From NCBI RefSeq assembly GCF_000621325.1, contig NZ_JHYQ01000001.1, positions 186,001 through 250,000 on the forward strand: a DNA stretch of 64,000 nt, written 5' to 3'. The position numbers and the translations under genes are program-made. Below the pieces are notes generated by a model that was not told the origin of the DNA, did not search any database, and saw nothing but the letters and a program-made list of their open reading frames with translations. Below, piece after piece: positions 8,779-16,949 of the stretch. Numbering within the stretch: the first letter of the stretch is position 1; each line of letters begins with the position of its first letter. The DNA comes from Thiothrix lacustris DSM 21227. GTDB taxonomy: Bacteria; Pseudomonadota; Gammaproteobacteria; Thiotrichales; Thiotrichaceae.

Positions 8779-9414
8779 ATGACTACTCTCAAAACAATCT
8801 CACTTGCTGGACTAACCGTATTGGTACTGAGCAGCACTCTCCTCACAGAAGTATCAGCCAACTCCCTGTTTGCTAAAAGTGCTCCCATGTCACCCATTGG
8901 CGGCTCTCAAACAAGCAAAGCACCCAATTATCTGGGTGCAAGCATTGGCAAAACCACCACGGATGATTTCTGCCAAGACCTGAACGCCTGCGAAAGTGCC
9001 GATCAAAGCTGGAAAGCGTTCGCTGGGGTACGTGTCAATGACAGCATTGTGCTGGAAAGTGGCTATGTCGCTTTTGGAAAACAATCTGGACAGGATGCTA
9101 GTGGTACGGTTAGCCAAACAACCAGTGCCTACACAGCAACCGCAGTGGTTGGCCTACCTGTCAGTGACCAAATTGAAGCGTTTGGCAAAGCAGGCATGGC
9201 ACGGTGGAGCGTCGAAAATACTAATAGCAGCGGTACGGTAGTAGAAGATACTGGCAACAACATCATGGTCGGGGCGGGTGCAAATTACGACCTTGGCGAC
9301 AATATGGGTGTTCGAGCGGAATGGGAACGTTACAAAGATATTGCGATACCCAGCACACAGCAGACTGGCGATATTGATTTACTGAGTTTGGGCTTTATTT
9401 TTTCATCATTATAA
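8779..9414 (+). CDS. Outer membrane beta-barrel protein, paralogue 1 of 3
   Basis: I place the start at the ATG at 8779, which begins a normal signal peptide (MTTLKTISLAGLTVLVLSS to VSA), rather than further upstream. The 211-residue product has alternating strands, glycine-rich turns and a C-terminal aromatic-rich strand (LLSLGFIFSSL), typical of small 8-strand OmpA/OmpX-like barrels. Shared landmarks with the next two genes include YLGASIGK, QSWKAFAGVRV, IEAFGKAGMARW, GANYDLGDNMGVRAEWERY and a final DLLSLG strand. The cysteine pair (DDFCQDLNACESADQ) is also conserved in the others. The function is unknown. Barrel and localisation calls are inference from pattern. Confidence 0.75.
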   Translation: MTTLKTISLAGLTVLVLSSTLLTEVSANSLFAKSAPMSPIGGSQTSKAPNYLGASIGKTTTDDFCQDLNACESADQSWKAFAGVRVNDSIVLESGYVAFGKQSGQDASGTVSQTTSAYTATAVVGLPVSDQIEAFGKAGMARWSVENTNSSGTVVEDTGNNIMVGAGANYDLGDNMGVRAEWERYKDIAIPSTQQTGDIDLLSLGFIFSSL

Positions 9415-9461
9415 CAATATCCCGCCTAGCGGGAAGCATTAGAAAACAGAAAGGGGCTTGT

Positions 9462-10154
9462 ATGAAAACACTGATTTCCTGCGCATTAGTAGGCGTCGGG
9501 CTATTGGCTAATGTAGCGTTAGCAGGCGGCATGGAGGGATATGGCATTCCCTCAAATGTATCATTATACGGCGGGGCAAGCGCTGGCCTCACCAATCAAG
9601 AAGGGGCATGTGTCTCTGATAGCACCTCTACCGACTGCAACGATGCGTCTAGTGGCAACAAATTTTTTGCAGGATTCCGCGCAACACCCAGCCAGAATGG
9701 AGTTGTCGCGATGCCAGGTGGGGTAATTCCCAGCGCATCATTACCAACCCTCGGCGCTGAAATTGGCCAAATGGATCTGGGCGAAAGCACCGCCAACGGC
9801 ACAGCCGGGCGCTCGGGCATTTACGACACCAAACTTACCAGTGATTTATCCGCGACTTATTTAGCCGGTGTCGGTTATATTCCCGTCGCACCACGCACCG
9901 AATTACTGGGTAAAGTCGGCGCGGCTTACTGGAAACAGAATGGCAGCAAGGTTGTACCGGAAGATACCAGCATGAATACGACTTCCAGCAATAGTGGCCT
10001 TGGCATGTTGCTCGGCGGTGGGGCACAAGTTCAAATCAACCCGAACGTGTCATTGCGAGGTGAGTACGAACATGTGTTCGGCACAGCAGCAGATACTAAT
10101 TATGAATCCGATGCTAGCCTACTGAGTGTGGGCGCCGTCTTTTCTACCTTTTAA
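9462..10154 (+). CDS. Outer membrane beta-barrel protein, paralogue 2 of 3
   Basis: This 230-residue protein has a signal peptide (MKTLISCALVGVGLLANVALA). It shares the layout of its neighbours: YGGASAGLT, a two-cysteine loop (GACVSDSTSTDCND), KFFAGFRA, a glycine-rich strand (LAGVGYIPVAPRTELLGKVGAAYW), a C-terminal RGEYEHVFG and a last strand SLLSVGAVFSTF. It is longer than the other two because of a variable loop at about 80-130. It lies 47 bases after paralogue 1 with a small hairpin (9420-9434) between them, and 15 bases before paralogue 3. I recognise no specific function. Confidence 0.75.
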   Translation: MKTLISCALVGVGLLANVALAGGMEGYGIPSNVSLYGGASAGLTNQEGACVSDSTSTDCNDASSGNKFFAGFRATPSQNGVVAMPGGVIPSASLPTLGAEIGQMDLGESTANGTAGRSGIYDTKLTSDLSATYLAGVGYIPVAPRTELLGKVGAAYWKQNGSKVVPEDTSMNTTSSNSGLGMLLGGGAQVQINPNVSLRGEYEHVFGTAADTNYESDASLLSVGAVFSTF

Positions 10155-10169
10155 GCACAGGGCTGCACC

Positions 10170-10787
10170 ATGAAAATGACATTGGCCATGAGTCTCCTTA
10201 TCGGGTTAGCCAGTAATGCATACGCAGACGATTACATGATGGGCAACAACTTCAACAATGGCCCTAAATTGTATGTTGGGGCTAGTGCGGGTAGCTCTAA
10301 ACTTGGCGATACCTGCAATGACCCCTTCTTTAGCGGTAATTGCAACGATCAAGACTTTGCGTGGAAAGCCTTTGGTGGCGCACGCCTTAACCCCATGACC
10401 GGGGTTGAACTCACTTACTACGATCTCGGCAGCAGTAGCATGAATGGCACGACAGGGGGCAGCAGCGCTAAAATGGACAGCAGTACCACCGGAACTGGCC
10501 TTACTGGCGTTGGGTACGTGCCACTCACCCCACAAATCGAAGCTTTTGGTAAAGCAGGTGCCATCGCGTGGGACAATAAAACCAGTAAAACGGTTGCTGG
10601 CAATCCCAGTGAACAAGAAAATGCTACTGGTACGAGTGCTTTGATCGGCGGCGGTGCACAGTTCCAGCTAAACAACAATTTGCGCGTGCGGGGCGAGTGG
10701 GAACACATGTTTAACATTGGTTCTGACTCTGCTTACGAAACCGATGCTGACCTGTATTCACTCGGTTTGAGCTATTCCACACTCTGA
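10170..10787 (+). CDS. Outer membrane beta-barrel protein, paralogue 3 of 3
   Basis: This 205-residue protein has a short signal peptide (MKMTLAMSLLIGLASNAYA). It repeats the same landmarks as paralogues 1 and 2: LYVGASAGSSKLGDTC, CNDQDFAWKAFGGARL, VELTYYDLGSS, IEAFGKAGAIAWDNK, LRVRGEWEHMF and a terminal strand LYSLGLSYSTL. IEAFGKAG is shared exactly with paralogue 1, and WEHMF-type ends link it to paralogue 2. Three copies in a row point to local tandem duplication and later divergence of exposed loops. No specific role can be assigned. Confidence 0.75.
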   Translation: MKMTLAMSLLIGLASNAYADDYMMGNNFNNGPKLYVGASAGSSKLGDTCNDPFFSGNCNDQDFAWKAFGGARLNPMTGVELTYYDLGSSSMNGTTGGSSAKMDSSTTGTGLTGVGYVPLTPQIEAFGKAGAIAWDNKTSKTVAGNPSEQENATGTSALIGGGAQFQLNNNLRVRGEWEHMFNIGSDSAYETDADLYSLGLSYSTL

Positions 10788-10801
10788 AAACCTATCTCCC
10801 T

Positions 10802-10831
10802 CGGAAGGGCTGTATTAGCACAGCCTTTCCG
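10802..10831 (+). terminator. Hairpin after the barrel gene cluster
   Basis: CGGAAGGGCTGT (10802-10813) and ACAGCCTTTCCG (10820-10831) pair along 12 bp with one G-T wobble around a 6-base loop, 14 bases past the stop of the third barrel gene. There is no strong T-run after it. Confidence 0.5.
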
Positions 10832-10879
10832 GTAAAGTGGCTGCAAATTTTGTCGCTACATTCTTGAGGAGAACGTTTC

Positions 10880-11578
10880 ATGGCACGTCAAACTGATTTC
10901 ATCGCACCATCCATCCTGTCCGCTGACTTTGCCCGTTTGGGTGAAGAAGTGGTTAATGTCCTGACCTCTGGCGCAGACATTGTGCATTTCGACGTGATGG
11001 ATAACCATTATGTGCCGAACCTGACCATTGGCCCCTTGGTGTGCGAAGCCCTGCGCAAGCACGGCGTGACTGCACCGATTGATGTGCATTTGATGGTCAA
11101 ACCTGTCGACCGCATCATTCCTGATTTTGCCGCTGCGGGCGCGTCTTACATCACCTTCCACCCGGAAGCGTCTGAACACGTTGACCGTACCCTGCAACTG
11201 ATCCGCAACGAAGGCTGCAAGGCTGGCCTCGTATTTAACCCAGCTACCCCTTTGAATATTCTGGAATATTTGATGGACAAGGTAGACATGATTCTGCTGA
11301 TGTCGGTTAACCCTGGTTTTGGTGGTCAAAGCTTCATCCCCTCCACGCTGACCAAGCTGCGTCAGGTGCGCAAGATGATTGACGATTCTGGTCTGGATAT
11401 TCGTCTGGAAGTGGATGGCGGCGTTAAAGCCAACAATATTCGTGAAATCAAGGAAGCGGGTGCGGATGCATTCGTGGCAGGTTCCGCGATTTTCAACGTT
11501 GCCAACAAAGCTGACCCGAACCATTACAACAGCATTATTGCTGAATTCCGTAAGGAATTGGCAGCGGCTAAGGTTTAA
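10880..11578 (+). CDS. rpe: Ribulose-phosphate 3-epimerase
   Basis: This 232-residue TIM barrel of normal family length interconverts ribulose 5-phosphate and xylulose 5-phosphate in the pentose phosphate and Calvin cycles. The landmarks are [52 protein letters not shown] and LEVDGGV, which together carry the metal-binding histidines and aspartates. An AGGAG ribosome site precedes the ATG. It is followed by gph and trpE, the classic order in which rpe and gph share a transcript ahead of the tryptophan genes. Confidence 0.95.
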   Translation: MARQTDFIAPSILSADFARLGEEVVNVLTSGADIVHFDVMDNHYVPNLTIGPLVCEALRKHGVTAPIDVHLMVKPVDRIIPDFAAAGASYITFHPEASEHVDRTLQLIRNEGCKAGLVFNPATPLNILEYLMDKVDMILLMSVNPGFGGQSFIPSTLTKLRQVRKMIDDSGLDIRLEVDGGVKANNIREIKEAGADAFVAGSAIFNVANKADPNHYNSIIAEFRKELAAAKV

Positions 11579-11604
11579 AGACCGAATTCCCCCCCCATCC
11601 CCAG

Positions 11605-11629
11605 CCCTTCCCCCACAAGGGGTGAAGGG
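11605..11629 (+). repeat. C/G-rich hairpin between rpe and gph
   Basis: CCCTTCCCCC and GGGGTGAAGGG pair around an ACAA loop with a one-base bulge. It lies in the 74-base gap between two genes that are probably co-transcribed. It could be a REP-like intergenic element or an mRNA-stability stem; there is no T-run. Confidence 0.4.
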
Positions 11630-11652
11630 AGCAAGAGAATGAGCGAGAACTT

Positions 11653-12327
11653 ATGTTTAATCCGAAAATGGTGTTGATTGATGTGGATGGGACGCTGGTG
11701 GATAGCGTTCCCGATCTGGCATTTTGCGTCGATGAGATGATGAAGCAACTGGCTATGCCGGTGCGCGGCGAAGCTGCGGTGCGTCAGTGGGTGGGTAATG
11801 GCGTGCAACGTTTGGTGGAACGTGCGTTGACCGACGATCTGGATGGCTTCCCGGATGCTGCGCTATTTGAGCGTGCCATGCCCATTTTCATGGATTTGTA
11901 CGCGGAAAACACCTCCAAGCGCAGCCGTTTGTATGATGGCGTGGTGGAAGGGCTGGACTTTCTGCAAAGCTGTAAAGGCTTGAAAATTGGGTGTGTCACC
12001 AATAAGGCGGCGCAATTCACCCTGCCCTTGCTGAAAGATTTGGGTATTTTTGACCGTTTCGAGATTGTCATCAGTGGCGATACCTTGCCGGAAAAGAAAC
12101 CGCATCCCATGCCGTTACTCCATGCGGCTGAAGCGCTGGGCGTGAAGCCGGAAGATTCCATGATGCTGGGCGATTCCAAGTCTGACGTGAAAGCGGCGCG
12201 GGCGGCGGGTTTCCAGATCATTTGCATGACTTACGGCTATAATCATGGCGAAGATATTCGCAACTATTCGCCGGATGCTGTGATAGACTCCATGACCGAA
12301 TTACGCAACCTGATCAACTGTGCATGA
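11653..12327 (+). CDS. gph: Phosphoglycolate phosphatase (HAD superfamily)
   Basis: This 224-residue HAD hydrolase has motif I DVDGTLVDS with the nucleophilic aspartate, motif II CVTNK, and motif III/IV KKPHPMPLL then MLGDSKSDVKAARAAG. The cap and spacing fit phosphoglycolate phosphatase. That enzyme clears 2-phosphoglycolate formed by oxygenation of RuBisCO or by DNA repair. The rpe neighbour supports the call, since rpe-gph is a conserved pair. Related HAD phosphatases cannot be fully excluded from sequence alone. Confidence 0.9.
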   Translation: MFNPKMVLIDVDGTLVDSVPDLAFCVDEMMKQLAMPVRGEAAVRQWVGNGVQRLVERALTDDLDGFPDAALFERAMPIFMDLYAENTSKRSRLYDGVVEGLDFLQSCKGLKIGCVTNKAAQFTLPLLKDLGIFDRFEIVISGDTLPEKKPHPMPLLHAAEALGVKPEDSMMLGDSKSDVKAARAAGFQIICMTYGYNHGEDIRNYSPDAVIDSMTELRNLINCA

Positions 12328-12394
12328 TGAAACACTTTCCGACTAAAATGTGGCGATGGCGTTCCCGCTGATACCCTCTGCTGGAAGTGTTTCA
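12328..12394 (+). promoter_or_regulatory. Candidate trp leader / attenuator region upstream of trpE
   Basis: Immediately after the gph stop, TGAAACACTTTCC (12328-12340) is complementary, with one bulged base, to GGAAGTGTTTCA (12383-12394). The second arm runs into a T-containing stretch (TTACCCGTTTTATTT) just before the trpE start at 12420. Between the arms lies a tiny reading frame with two tryptophan codons. Together these are the ingredients of transcription attenuation by tryptophan availability. The large loop and the absence of a strong ribosome site before the mini-frame keep confidence moderate. Confidence 0.4.
12348..12371 (+). CDS. Possible trp leader peptide (two Trp codons)
   Basis: ATG TGG CGA TGG CGT TCC CGC TGA encodes MWRWRSR, with two of seven residues tryptophan, located 49 bases before trpE. 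Tryptophan is rare, so two Trp codons in so short a frame ahead of the tryptophan synthesis genes fit a leader peptide. No clear Shine-Dalgarno sequence precedes it, so chance is possible. Confidence 0.35.
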   Translation: MWRWRSR

Positions 12395-12419
12395 TTACCC
12401 GTTTTATTTGGAAGTTCTC

Positions 12420-13901
12420 ATGAATCAGGACATCTTTGATACCTATATCGCCCAAGGCTACAACCGCGTTCCTGTCCGCCGTACCATTCTGGCAGACCTT
12501 GATACCCCGTTAAGTGCCTACCTCAAACTCGCTGACGCGCCCTATTCCTACCTGTTCGAGTCCGTACAGGGCGGGGAAAAATGGGGACGTTATTCCATGC
12601 TCGGCCTGCCAGCCAAAACCATCATCAAAGTGTTTGGCCTGCGGGTGGAAGTGCACCGCGCCCATCAGCCCGTGGAAAGTTTTGAGGTGGCTGACCCACT
12701 GGTGTGGATCACCGAATTCCAGCAGCAATACAACGTGCCCGACATAGAAGATTTGCCGCGCTTCAACGGCGGGCTGGTCGGCTATTTCGGCTACGAAACC
12801 ATTCGCTACATCGAAAAAAAGCTGGCGCATGGGCGTGAAAAGCCCGACCCGATTGGCACGCCCGACATCGTGCTGATGGTGTCGGATGAAGTCGTGGTGT
12901 TCGACAACCTGCGCGGTGAATTGCACTTGATCGTGCTGGCGGAAGCGGGCGGTTTCCAGCAATCCCAGCAACGCCTCGACGCACTCGAACGCCAGTTGCA
13001 GGAAGCCCGTCGCCTCTACCAACCCGCCCCCACAGCGACCAAGGTGGAAGAAAGCGACTTCATTTCAGGCTTCACCGAAGACGGTTTCAAGGCTGCGGTA
13101 CTGGCTGCCAAGGAATACATCAAGGCCGGGGATGTGATGCAAGTGGTGCTGTCGCAACGCATGAGCATTCCGTTTGCCGCGCCGCCGCTGGATTTGTACC
13201 GTGCTTTGCGCCGCCTCAACCCCTCGCCGTACATGTACTTCCTGAATCTGGGCGATTTTCACATTGTCGGTTCCTCGCCGGAAATTCTGGTGCGCCTCGA
13301 AGATGACATTATTACCGTGCGCCCAATTGCAGGCACGCGCCGCCGTGGCGACACCGAACAGCGTGATCAGGCACTCGAAACCGAACTCCTCAACGACCCC
13401 AAAGAACTCGCCGAACACCTGATGCTGATCGACCTTGGGCGCAACGATGCGGGGCGTGTCAGCACCATCGGCTCGGTAAAACTCACCGACAAAATGATTG
13501 TGGAACGCTATTCGCACGTCATGCACATCGTTTCCAACGTCACCGGGCAACTGCTGCCGGGGCTGGATGCGATGGACGTACTCCGTGCCACCTTCCCCGC
13601 CGGAACCGTCAGCGGTGCGCCGAAAATCCGCGCGATGGAAATCATCGACGAACTTGAACCCGTCAAACGCGGCGTGTACTCGGGCGCGGTCGGCTATCTG
13701 GCGTGGAACGGCAATATGGATACCGCCATCGCCATCCGCACCGCCGTCATCAAAGACGACGTGCTGCACATCCAAGCAGGCGCAGGTATTGTCTACGACT
13801 CCGTGCCGCAATCGGAATGGGACGAAACCATGAACAAAGGCCGTGCGGTATTCCGTGCCGCCAGCGCTGCCCTGTCCGGCCTGAACGGCAAACACAAGTG
13901 A
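12420..13901 (+). CDS. trpE: Anthranilate synthase component I
   Basis: The start at 12420 follows a GGAAG ribosome site; the upstream in-frame ATG at 12387 would add an unlikely [11 protein letters not shown] tail. The 493-residue protein carries the chorismate-binding core: [68 protein letters not shown] and [11 protein letters not shown]. It converts chorismate and ammonia to anthranilate, the first step of tryptophan synthesis. TrpG, encoded 14 bases downstream, supplies the ammonia. An N-terminal LESVQGG-like feedback site ([15 protein letters not shown]) is visible, so tryptophan inhibition is expected. Confidence 0.95.
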   Translation: MNQDIFDTYIAQGYNRVPVRRTILADLDTPLSAYLKLADAPYSYLFESVQGGEKWGRYSMLGLPAKTIIKVFGLRVEVHRAHQPVESFEVADPLVWITEFQQQYNVPDIEDLPRFNGGLVGYFGYETIRYIEKKLAHGREKPDPIGTPDIVLMVSDEVVVFDNLRGELHLIVLAEAGGFQQSQQRLDALERQLQEARRLYQPAPTATKVEESDFISGFTEDGFKAAVLAAKEYIKAGDVMQVVLSQRMSIPFAAPPLDLYRALRRLNPSPYMYFLNLGDFHIVGSSPEILVRLEDDIITVRPIAGTRRRGDTEQRDQALETELLNDPKELAEHLMLIDLGRNDAGRVSTIGSVKLTDKMIVERYSHVMHIVSNVTGQLLPGLDAMDVLRATFPAGTVSGAPKIRAMEIIDELEPVKRGVYSGAVGYLAWNGNMDTAIAIRTAVIKDDVLHIQAGAGIVYDSVPQSEWDETMNKGRAVFRAASAALSGLNGKHK

Positions 13902-13915
13902 GAAAGGAGTAGACT

Positions 13916-14500
13916 ATGCGCGTCTTAATGATTGATAACTATGACTCTTTCACTTACAACATCGTGCAGTATCTGGGCGAGCTAGGGGCGAAAGTTCAGA
14001 TCGTGCGCAACGACGAAATCCCCGTCGAAGCGATTGATGCTATTGCGCCGGACAAAATCGTACTGTCGCCGGGGCCTTGCACACCAACGGAAGCGGGTAT
14101 TTCCATCCCCACGCTGCTGCGTTTTGCGGGCAAAATCCCCATCCTCGGCGTATGCCTTGGGCATCAGTCCATCGGTCAGGCTTTCGGCGGCAAGATCGTC
14201 CGTGCTAAAGAAATCATGCACGGCAAAACCTCGATGATTCACCATAAAGGTGTCGGCGTATTCAGCAGCCTGCCCAACCCACTGGAAGCCACCCGTTACC
14301 ATTCGCTAGTGATCGAACAAGCCAGCCTCCCCGACTGTCTGGAAATTACTGCCTGGACAGAAACCGCCGATGGCAAGCTGGATGAAATCATGGGCGTGCG
14401 CCACAAAACCCTGCCGGTGGAAGGCGTGCAATTCCACCCGGAATCCATCCTCACCCAATACGGGCATGACATGCTGCGGAATTTTCTGGATGGAAAATGA
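13916..14500 (+). CDS. trpG: Anthranilate synthase component II (glutamine amidotransferase)
   Basis: This 194-residue class I glutamine amidotransferase has the nucleophile in [10 protein letters not shown] (C80) and the catalytic His/Glu pair in [18 protein letters not shown] is the family's N-terminus. It releases ammonia from glutamine for TrpE, and in many bacteria the same subunit also serves para-aminobenzoate synthase. AAAGGAG precedes the start. The tryptophan operon does not continue: the next gene is an unrelated nucleotidyltransferase whose start overlaps the trpG end by 11 bases, so trpD and trpC must lie elsewhere. Confidence 0.93.
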   Translation: MRVLMIDNYDSFTYNIVQYLGELGAKVQIVRNDEIPVEAIDAIAPDKIVLSPGPCTPTEAGISIPTLLRFAGKIPILGVCLGHQSIGQAFGGKIVRAKEIMHGKTSMIHHKGVGVFSSLPNPLEATRYHSLVIEQASLPDCLEITAWTETADGKLDEIMGVRHKTLPVEGVQFHPESILTQYGHDMLRNFLDGK

Positions 14501-15287
14501 AGATATCCACCCGATTGCCCCCGACATCCGCGTCCAAATCCTGCAAAAGCTGACGGACACTGAACAGGAACACGACGTGCGTATCCTGTTCGCTTCAGAA
14601 TCGGGAAGCCGAGGTTGGGGTTTTGCCTCGCCCGACAGCGATTACGATGTGCGTTTCATTTACGTGCATAAACTGCCGTGGTATCTGCAAGTCACACCCC
14701 AACGCGACGTGATCGAACAGCCCGTCAACGCCGTATTTGACGTAAACGGCTGGGAATTGCGTAAAGCCTTGGGCTTACTGAAAAAAGGCAATGCCACCTT
14801 GCTTGAATGGCTGAATTCGCCCGTGGTTTATCGGGCAGATGAAGCCTTTGTCACGCTAATGCGCAACGCCATCCAAACCACGTTCCAGCCCGAACGTTCG
14901 TATTACCACTACATCCACATGGCACGCGGCAATTACCGCGAATACTTGCGCGGCGATGCTGTACGGCTGAAAAAATACCTGTACGTGTTGCGTCCACTGC
15001 TGGCGGTATTGTGGGTAGAAAGTGGCAGAGGCATACCGCCCATGCCCTTCCAACAACTGGTGGATGGCTTGATCACTGACCCAGCATTACTCGCAGCGAT
15101 TGATGACTTATTGCGCCGCAAACGCTTGGCGGGTGAAGCGGAATACGGTCAGCCGTTACCCATCATCAACCGCTTTATTGAAACTGAGCTAGAACGTTTA
15201 AGTGCAACCCTGCCACCGTCCAAAGACGATACGCTGGATTTTAGTGTGCTGGATGCGGTATTGCATGACACCGTTCTACTGCTATAG
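14490..15287 (+). CDS. Predicted nucleotidyltransferase, RlaP/YcgL (COG3541) type
   Basis: I choose the ATG at 14490, since further upstream the frame only shadows trpG. The 265-residue protein has the polymerase-beta-like motif [21 protein letters not shown], with the GS and DxD-type metal ligands, near residue 30. A helical C-terminal part follows. This matches PF10127 proteins (RlaP, 'RNA repair pathway DNA polymerase beta family'), predicted to add nucleotides to RNA or another substrate. No RNA ligase or other repair partner is adjacent. It is translationally coupled to trpG by position only. The family is clear; the substrate is unknown. Confidence 0.75.
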   Translation: MENEDIHPIAPDIRVQILQKLTDTEQEHDVRILFASESGSRGWGFASPDSDYDVRFIYVHKLPWYLQVTPQRDVIEQPVNAVFDVNGWELRKALGLLKKGNATLLEWLNSPVVYRADEAFVTLMRNAIQTTFQPERSYYHYIHMARGNYREYLRGDAVRLKKYLYVLRPLLAVLWVESGRGIPPMPFQQLVDGLITDPALLAAIDDLLRRKRLAGEAEYGQPLPIINRFIETELERLSATLPPSKDDTLDFSVLDAVLHDTVLLL

Positions 15288-15322
15288 TCACAAGACGATT
15301 ACCTCGACAAGACGTTGCCAAT

Positions 15323-15901
15323 ATGTCACAGCCACAAACACAACACTACACAACGGAAGCCGAATACCTCGCGTTTGAAAACGACGGGGAGATACGTCAC
15401 GAATACGTGGATGGGCAAACTTACGCAATGGCAGGGGCAGGTGACAGACATAACCGCGCCACGGGCAATGTATTTTTCCACTTACGTCGCCAAACCCGTC
15501 ATACCCACTGTGTCACTTACCAAAGTGACATGAAGTTGCGACTGGATAGTGGACGTTATTTTTATTATCCCGATGTCATGCTGTGCTGTGACCCACAGGA
15601 TAATGTTGGCGGCTATTTCCGTGAGCAGCCTTGTGTGATTGTTGAAGTATCCTCTCCCTCTACCAGCAGCATCGACCGCCGCGAAAAATTACTGAATTAC
15701 CAGCGCATCCCCAGTCTGCGTTATTACTTGCTGATTTCCCCCGAACACGTTCAAGTAGACTATTACCAGCGCAATGCCAACAACCAATGGGAAAAAGCCG
15801 CGCTCGACACGGGCGAAGTGTTGGCTATACGTTGCGGCGATTCCACGCTGCAATTAACACTAGAAGATATTTACGAAGATATGGGATTTTTTCTTCAATG
15901 A
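15323..15901 (+). CDS. Uma2 family endonuclease-like protein (DUF820)
   Basis: This 192-residue protein has the restriction-endonuclease-like core of the Uma2 family: an N-terminal YTTEAEYLAFE and EYVDGQTYAMAGA, the catalytic-type aspartate in FYYPDVMLCC, and a following VIVEVSSPST with the ExK-like position. Then come REKLLNYQRIPSLRYYLLI and a C-terminal strand. Uma2 proteins are abundant in filamentous bacteria and cyanobacteria. Their biological role is unproven, though many genomes carry large families of them. The stop overlaps the start of the RDD gene (ATGA). Confidence 0.85.
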   Translation: MSQPQTQHYTTEAEYLAFENDGEIRHEYVDGQTYAMAGAGDRHNRATGNVFFHLRRQTRHTHCVTYQSDMKLRLDSGRYFYYPDVMLCCDPQDNVGGYFREQPCVIVEVSSPSTSSIDRREKLLNYQRIPSLRYYLLISPEHVQVDYYQRNANNQWEKAALDTGEVLAIRCGDSTLQLTLEDIYEDMGFFLQ

Positions 15902-16329
15902 GCAATATGACTGCTGAACCCGCTACTCTCCTCCGCCGCATTGGCGCGATCATTTACGACACCGTACTCGCAGGCTTCAGCGTGGTGATTATTGCTGCGA
16001 TTCCCGCTTACACTTTCACAGCGCTGACGGGGGTAAAAGTGCCCGCTATCATCATGATTCTGGTGTACGCCGCCATGACCTACGGCTTCTTTGGCTGGTT
16101 CTGGACGCACGGCGGGCAAACGCTGGGAATGCGGGCATGGAAAGTGCGCGTGGTGACAGAAACAGGGCAAGCCATCAACTGGCAACAAGCCCGCTCGCGT
16201 TTTCTGTGGGCTATCCTCAGTTGGGCAGCCTTATGTATCGGCTTTCTCGTCTCATTATTCGACCCGGAACGCCTAACTTGGCATGACCGCTTTTCGCAAA
16301 CCCGTTTGGTGAGAATCCACAAGAAATAG
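15898..16329 (+). CDS. RDD family membrane protein
   Basis: The ATG at 15898 overlaps the Uma2 stop, and a second candidate is 15907; both begin just before LLRRIGAIIYDTVLA. The 143-residue protein has three hydrophobic segments: about 20-42, a second around 45-65, and one near 100-118. The typical RDD features are RRIGAIIYD, GQTLGMRAWKVRVV and DRFSQTRLV. RDD proteins are small inner-membrane proteins linked in some cases to ion or osmolyte transport. The role here is not known. Confidence 0.85.
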   Translation: MSNMTAEPATLLRRIGAIIYDTVLAGFSVVIIAAIPAYTFTALTGVKVPAIIMILVYAAMTYGFFGWFWTHGGQTLGMRAWKVRVVTETGQAINWQQARSRFLWAILSWAALCIGFLVSLFDPERLTWHDRFSQTRLVRIHKK

Positions 16330-16343
16330 CCTCAACTAGCTAA

Positions 16344-16889
16344 TCAGCCTGCTGGTTTCGGTGCTAAAAGACCCAGATTACGCACCTGAAACGCCCCTTG
16401 TTTGCGGTCGTGGAAAAAGCATTCCAGCGTTTTGCGTACCGAGTGGAACGCCAGCTCATTCCACGGGATTTCGTGCTCATGGAACAATCGCGTTTCCAGA
16501 CTTTCCACCCCCGGTGAAAAATCGTCTGAGGCCAGCTCGCAGCGGTACAACATGTACACCTGATTGATGTGCGGGATGCTGATCACCGTGTACAAGTGCA
16601 AATCGCGCAGCTTGGCATTGGCTTCCTCGTGCGCTTCGCGGGCGGCGGCCTGGTCAGTGGTTTCACCGTTTTCCATGAATCCGGCGGGTAATGTCCACAA
16701 ACCGTAGCGCGGCGCAATCGCCCGGCGACACAGCAGCACCTGTTCGCCCCACACAGGCAACGCCCCCGCCACGATTTTGGGGTTTTGATAATGAATCACC
16801 CCGCAGACATCACACACAAAGCGCATTCGTTCATCGTTTTCGGGAATCTTCAAACTGACTGCTGCACCGCACTCACTGCAATAATTCAT
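16344..16889 (-). CDS. Nudix hydrolase with N-terminal zinc ribbon
   Basis: This 181-residue protein starts with a zinc ribbon (YCSECGAAV, then FVCDVCGVIHY: two CxxC pairs) and continues with a Nudix fold. The Nudix box runs from about GFMENGE to REAHEEANA, with the catalytic REAHEE intact and the usual glycine near its end replaced by asparagine. Nudix enzymes hydrolyse nucleoside diphosphates linked to another group. Short proteins with this zinc ribbon resemble the C-terminal half of NudC-type NADH pyrophosphatases, but the substrate is not determinable here. It is divergent from der across a 60-base gap. Confidence 0.88.
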   Translation of the reverse strand: MNYCSECGAAVSLKIPENDERMRFVCDVCGVIHYQNPKIVAGALPVWGEQVLLCRRAIAPRYGLWTLPAGFMENGETTDQAAAREAHEEANAKLRDLHLYTVISIPHINQVYMLYRCELASDDFSPGVESLETRLFHEHEIPWNELAFHSVRKTLECFFHDRKQGAFQVRNLGLLAPKPAG

Positions 16890-16949
16890 GTTTTCTCCTG
16901 AAATAATGGTATCCTACCCGGCTTAATTTTCTGTTGTGCTGTTTATACC

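Noticed and set aside
13065-13895. 276-codon minus-strand frame within trpE
   Set aside because: trpE is certain from its motifs; the reverse frame has no domain.
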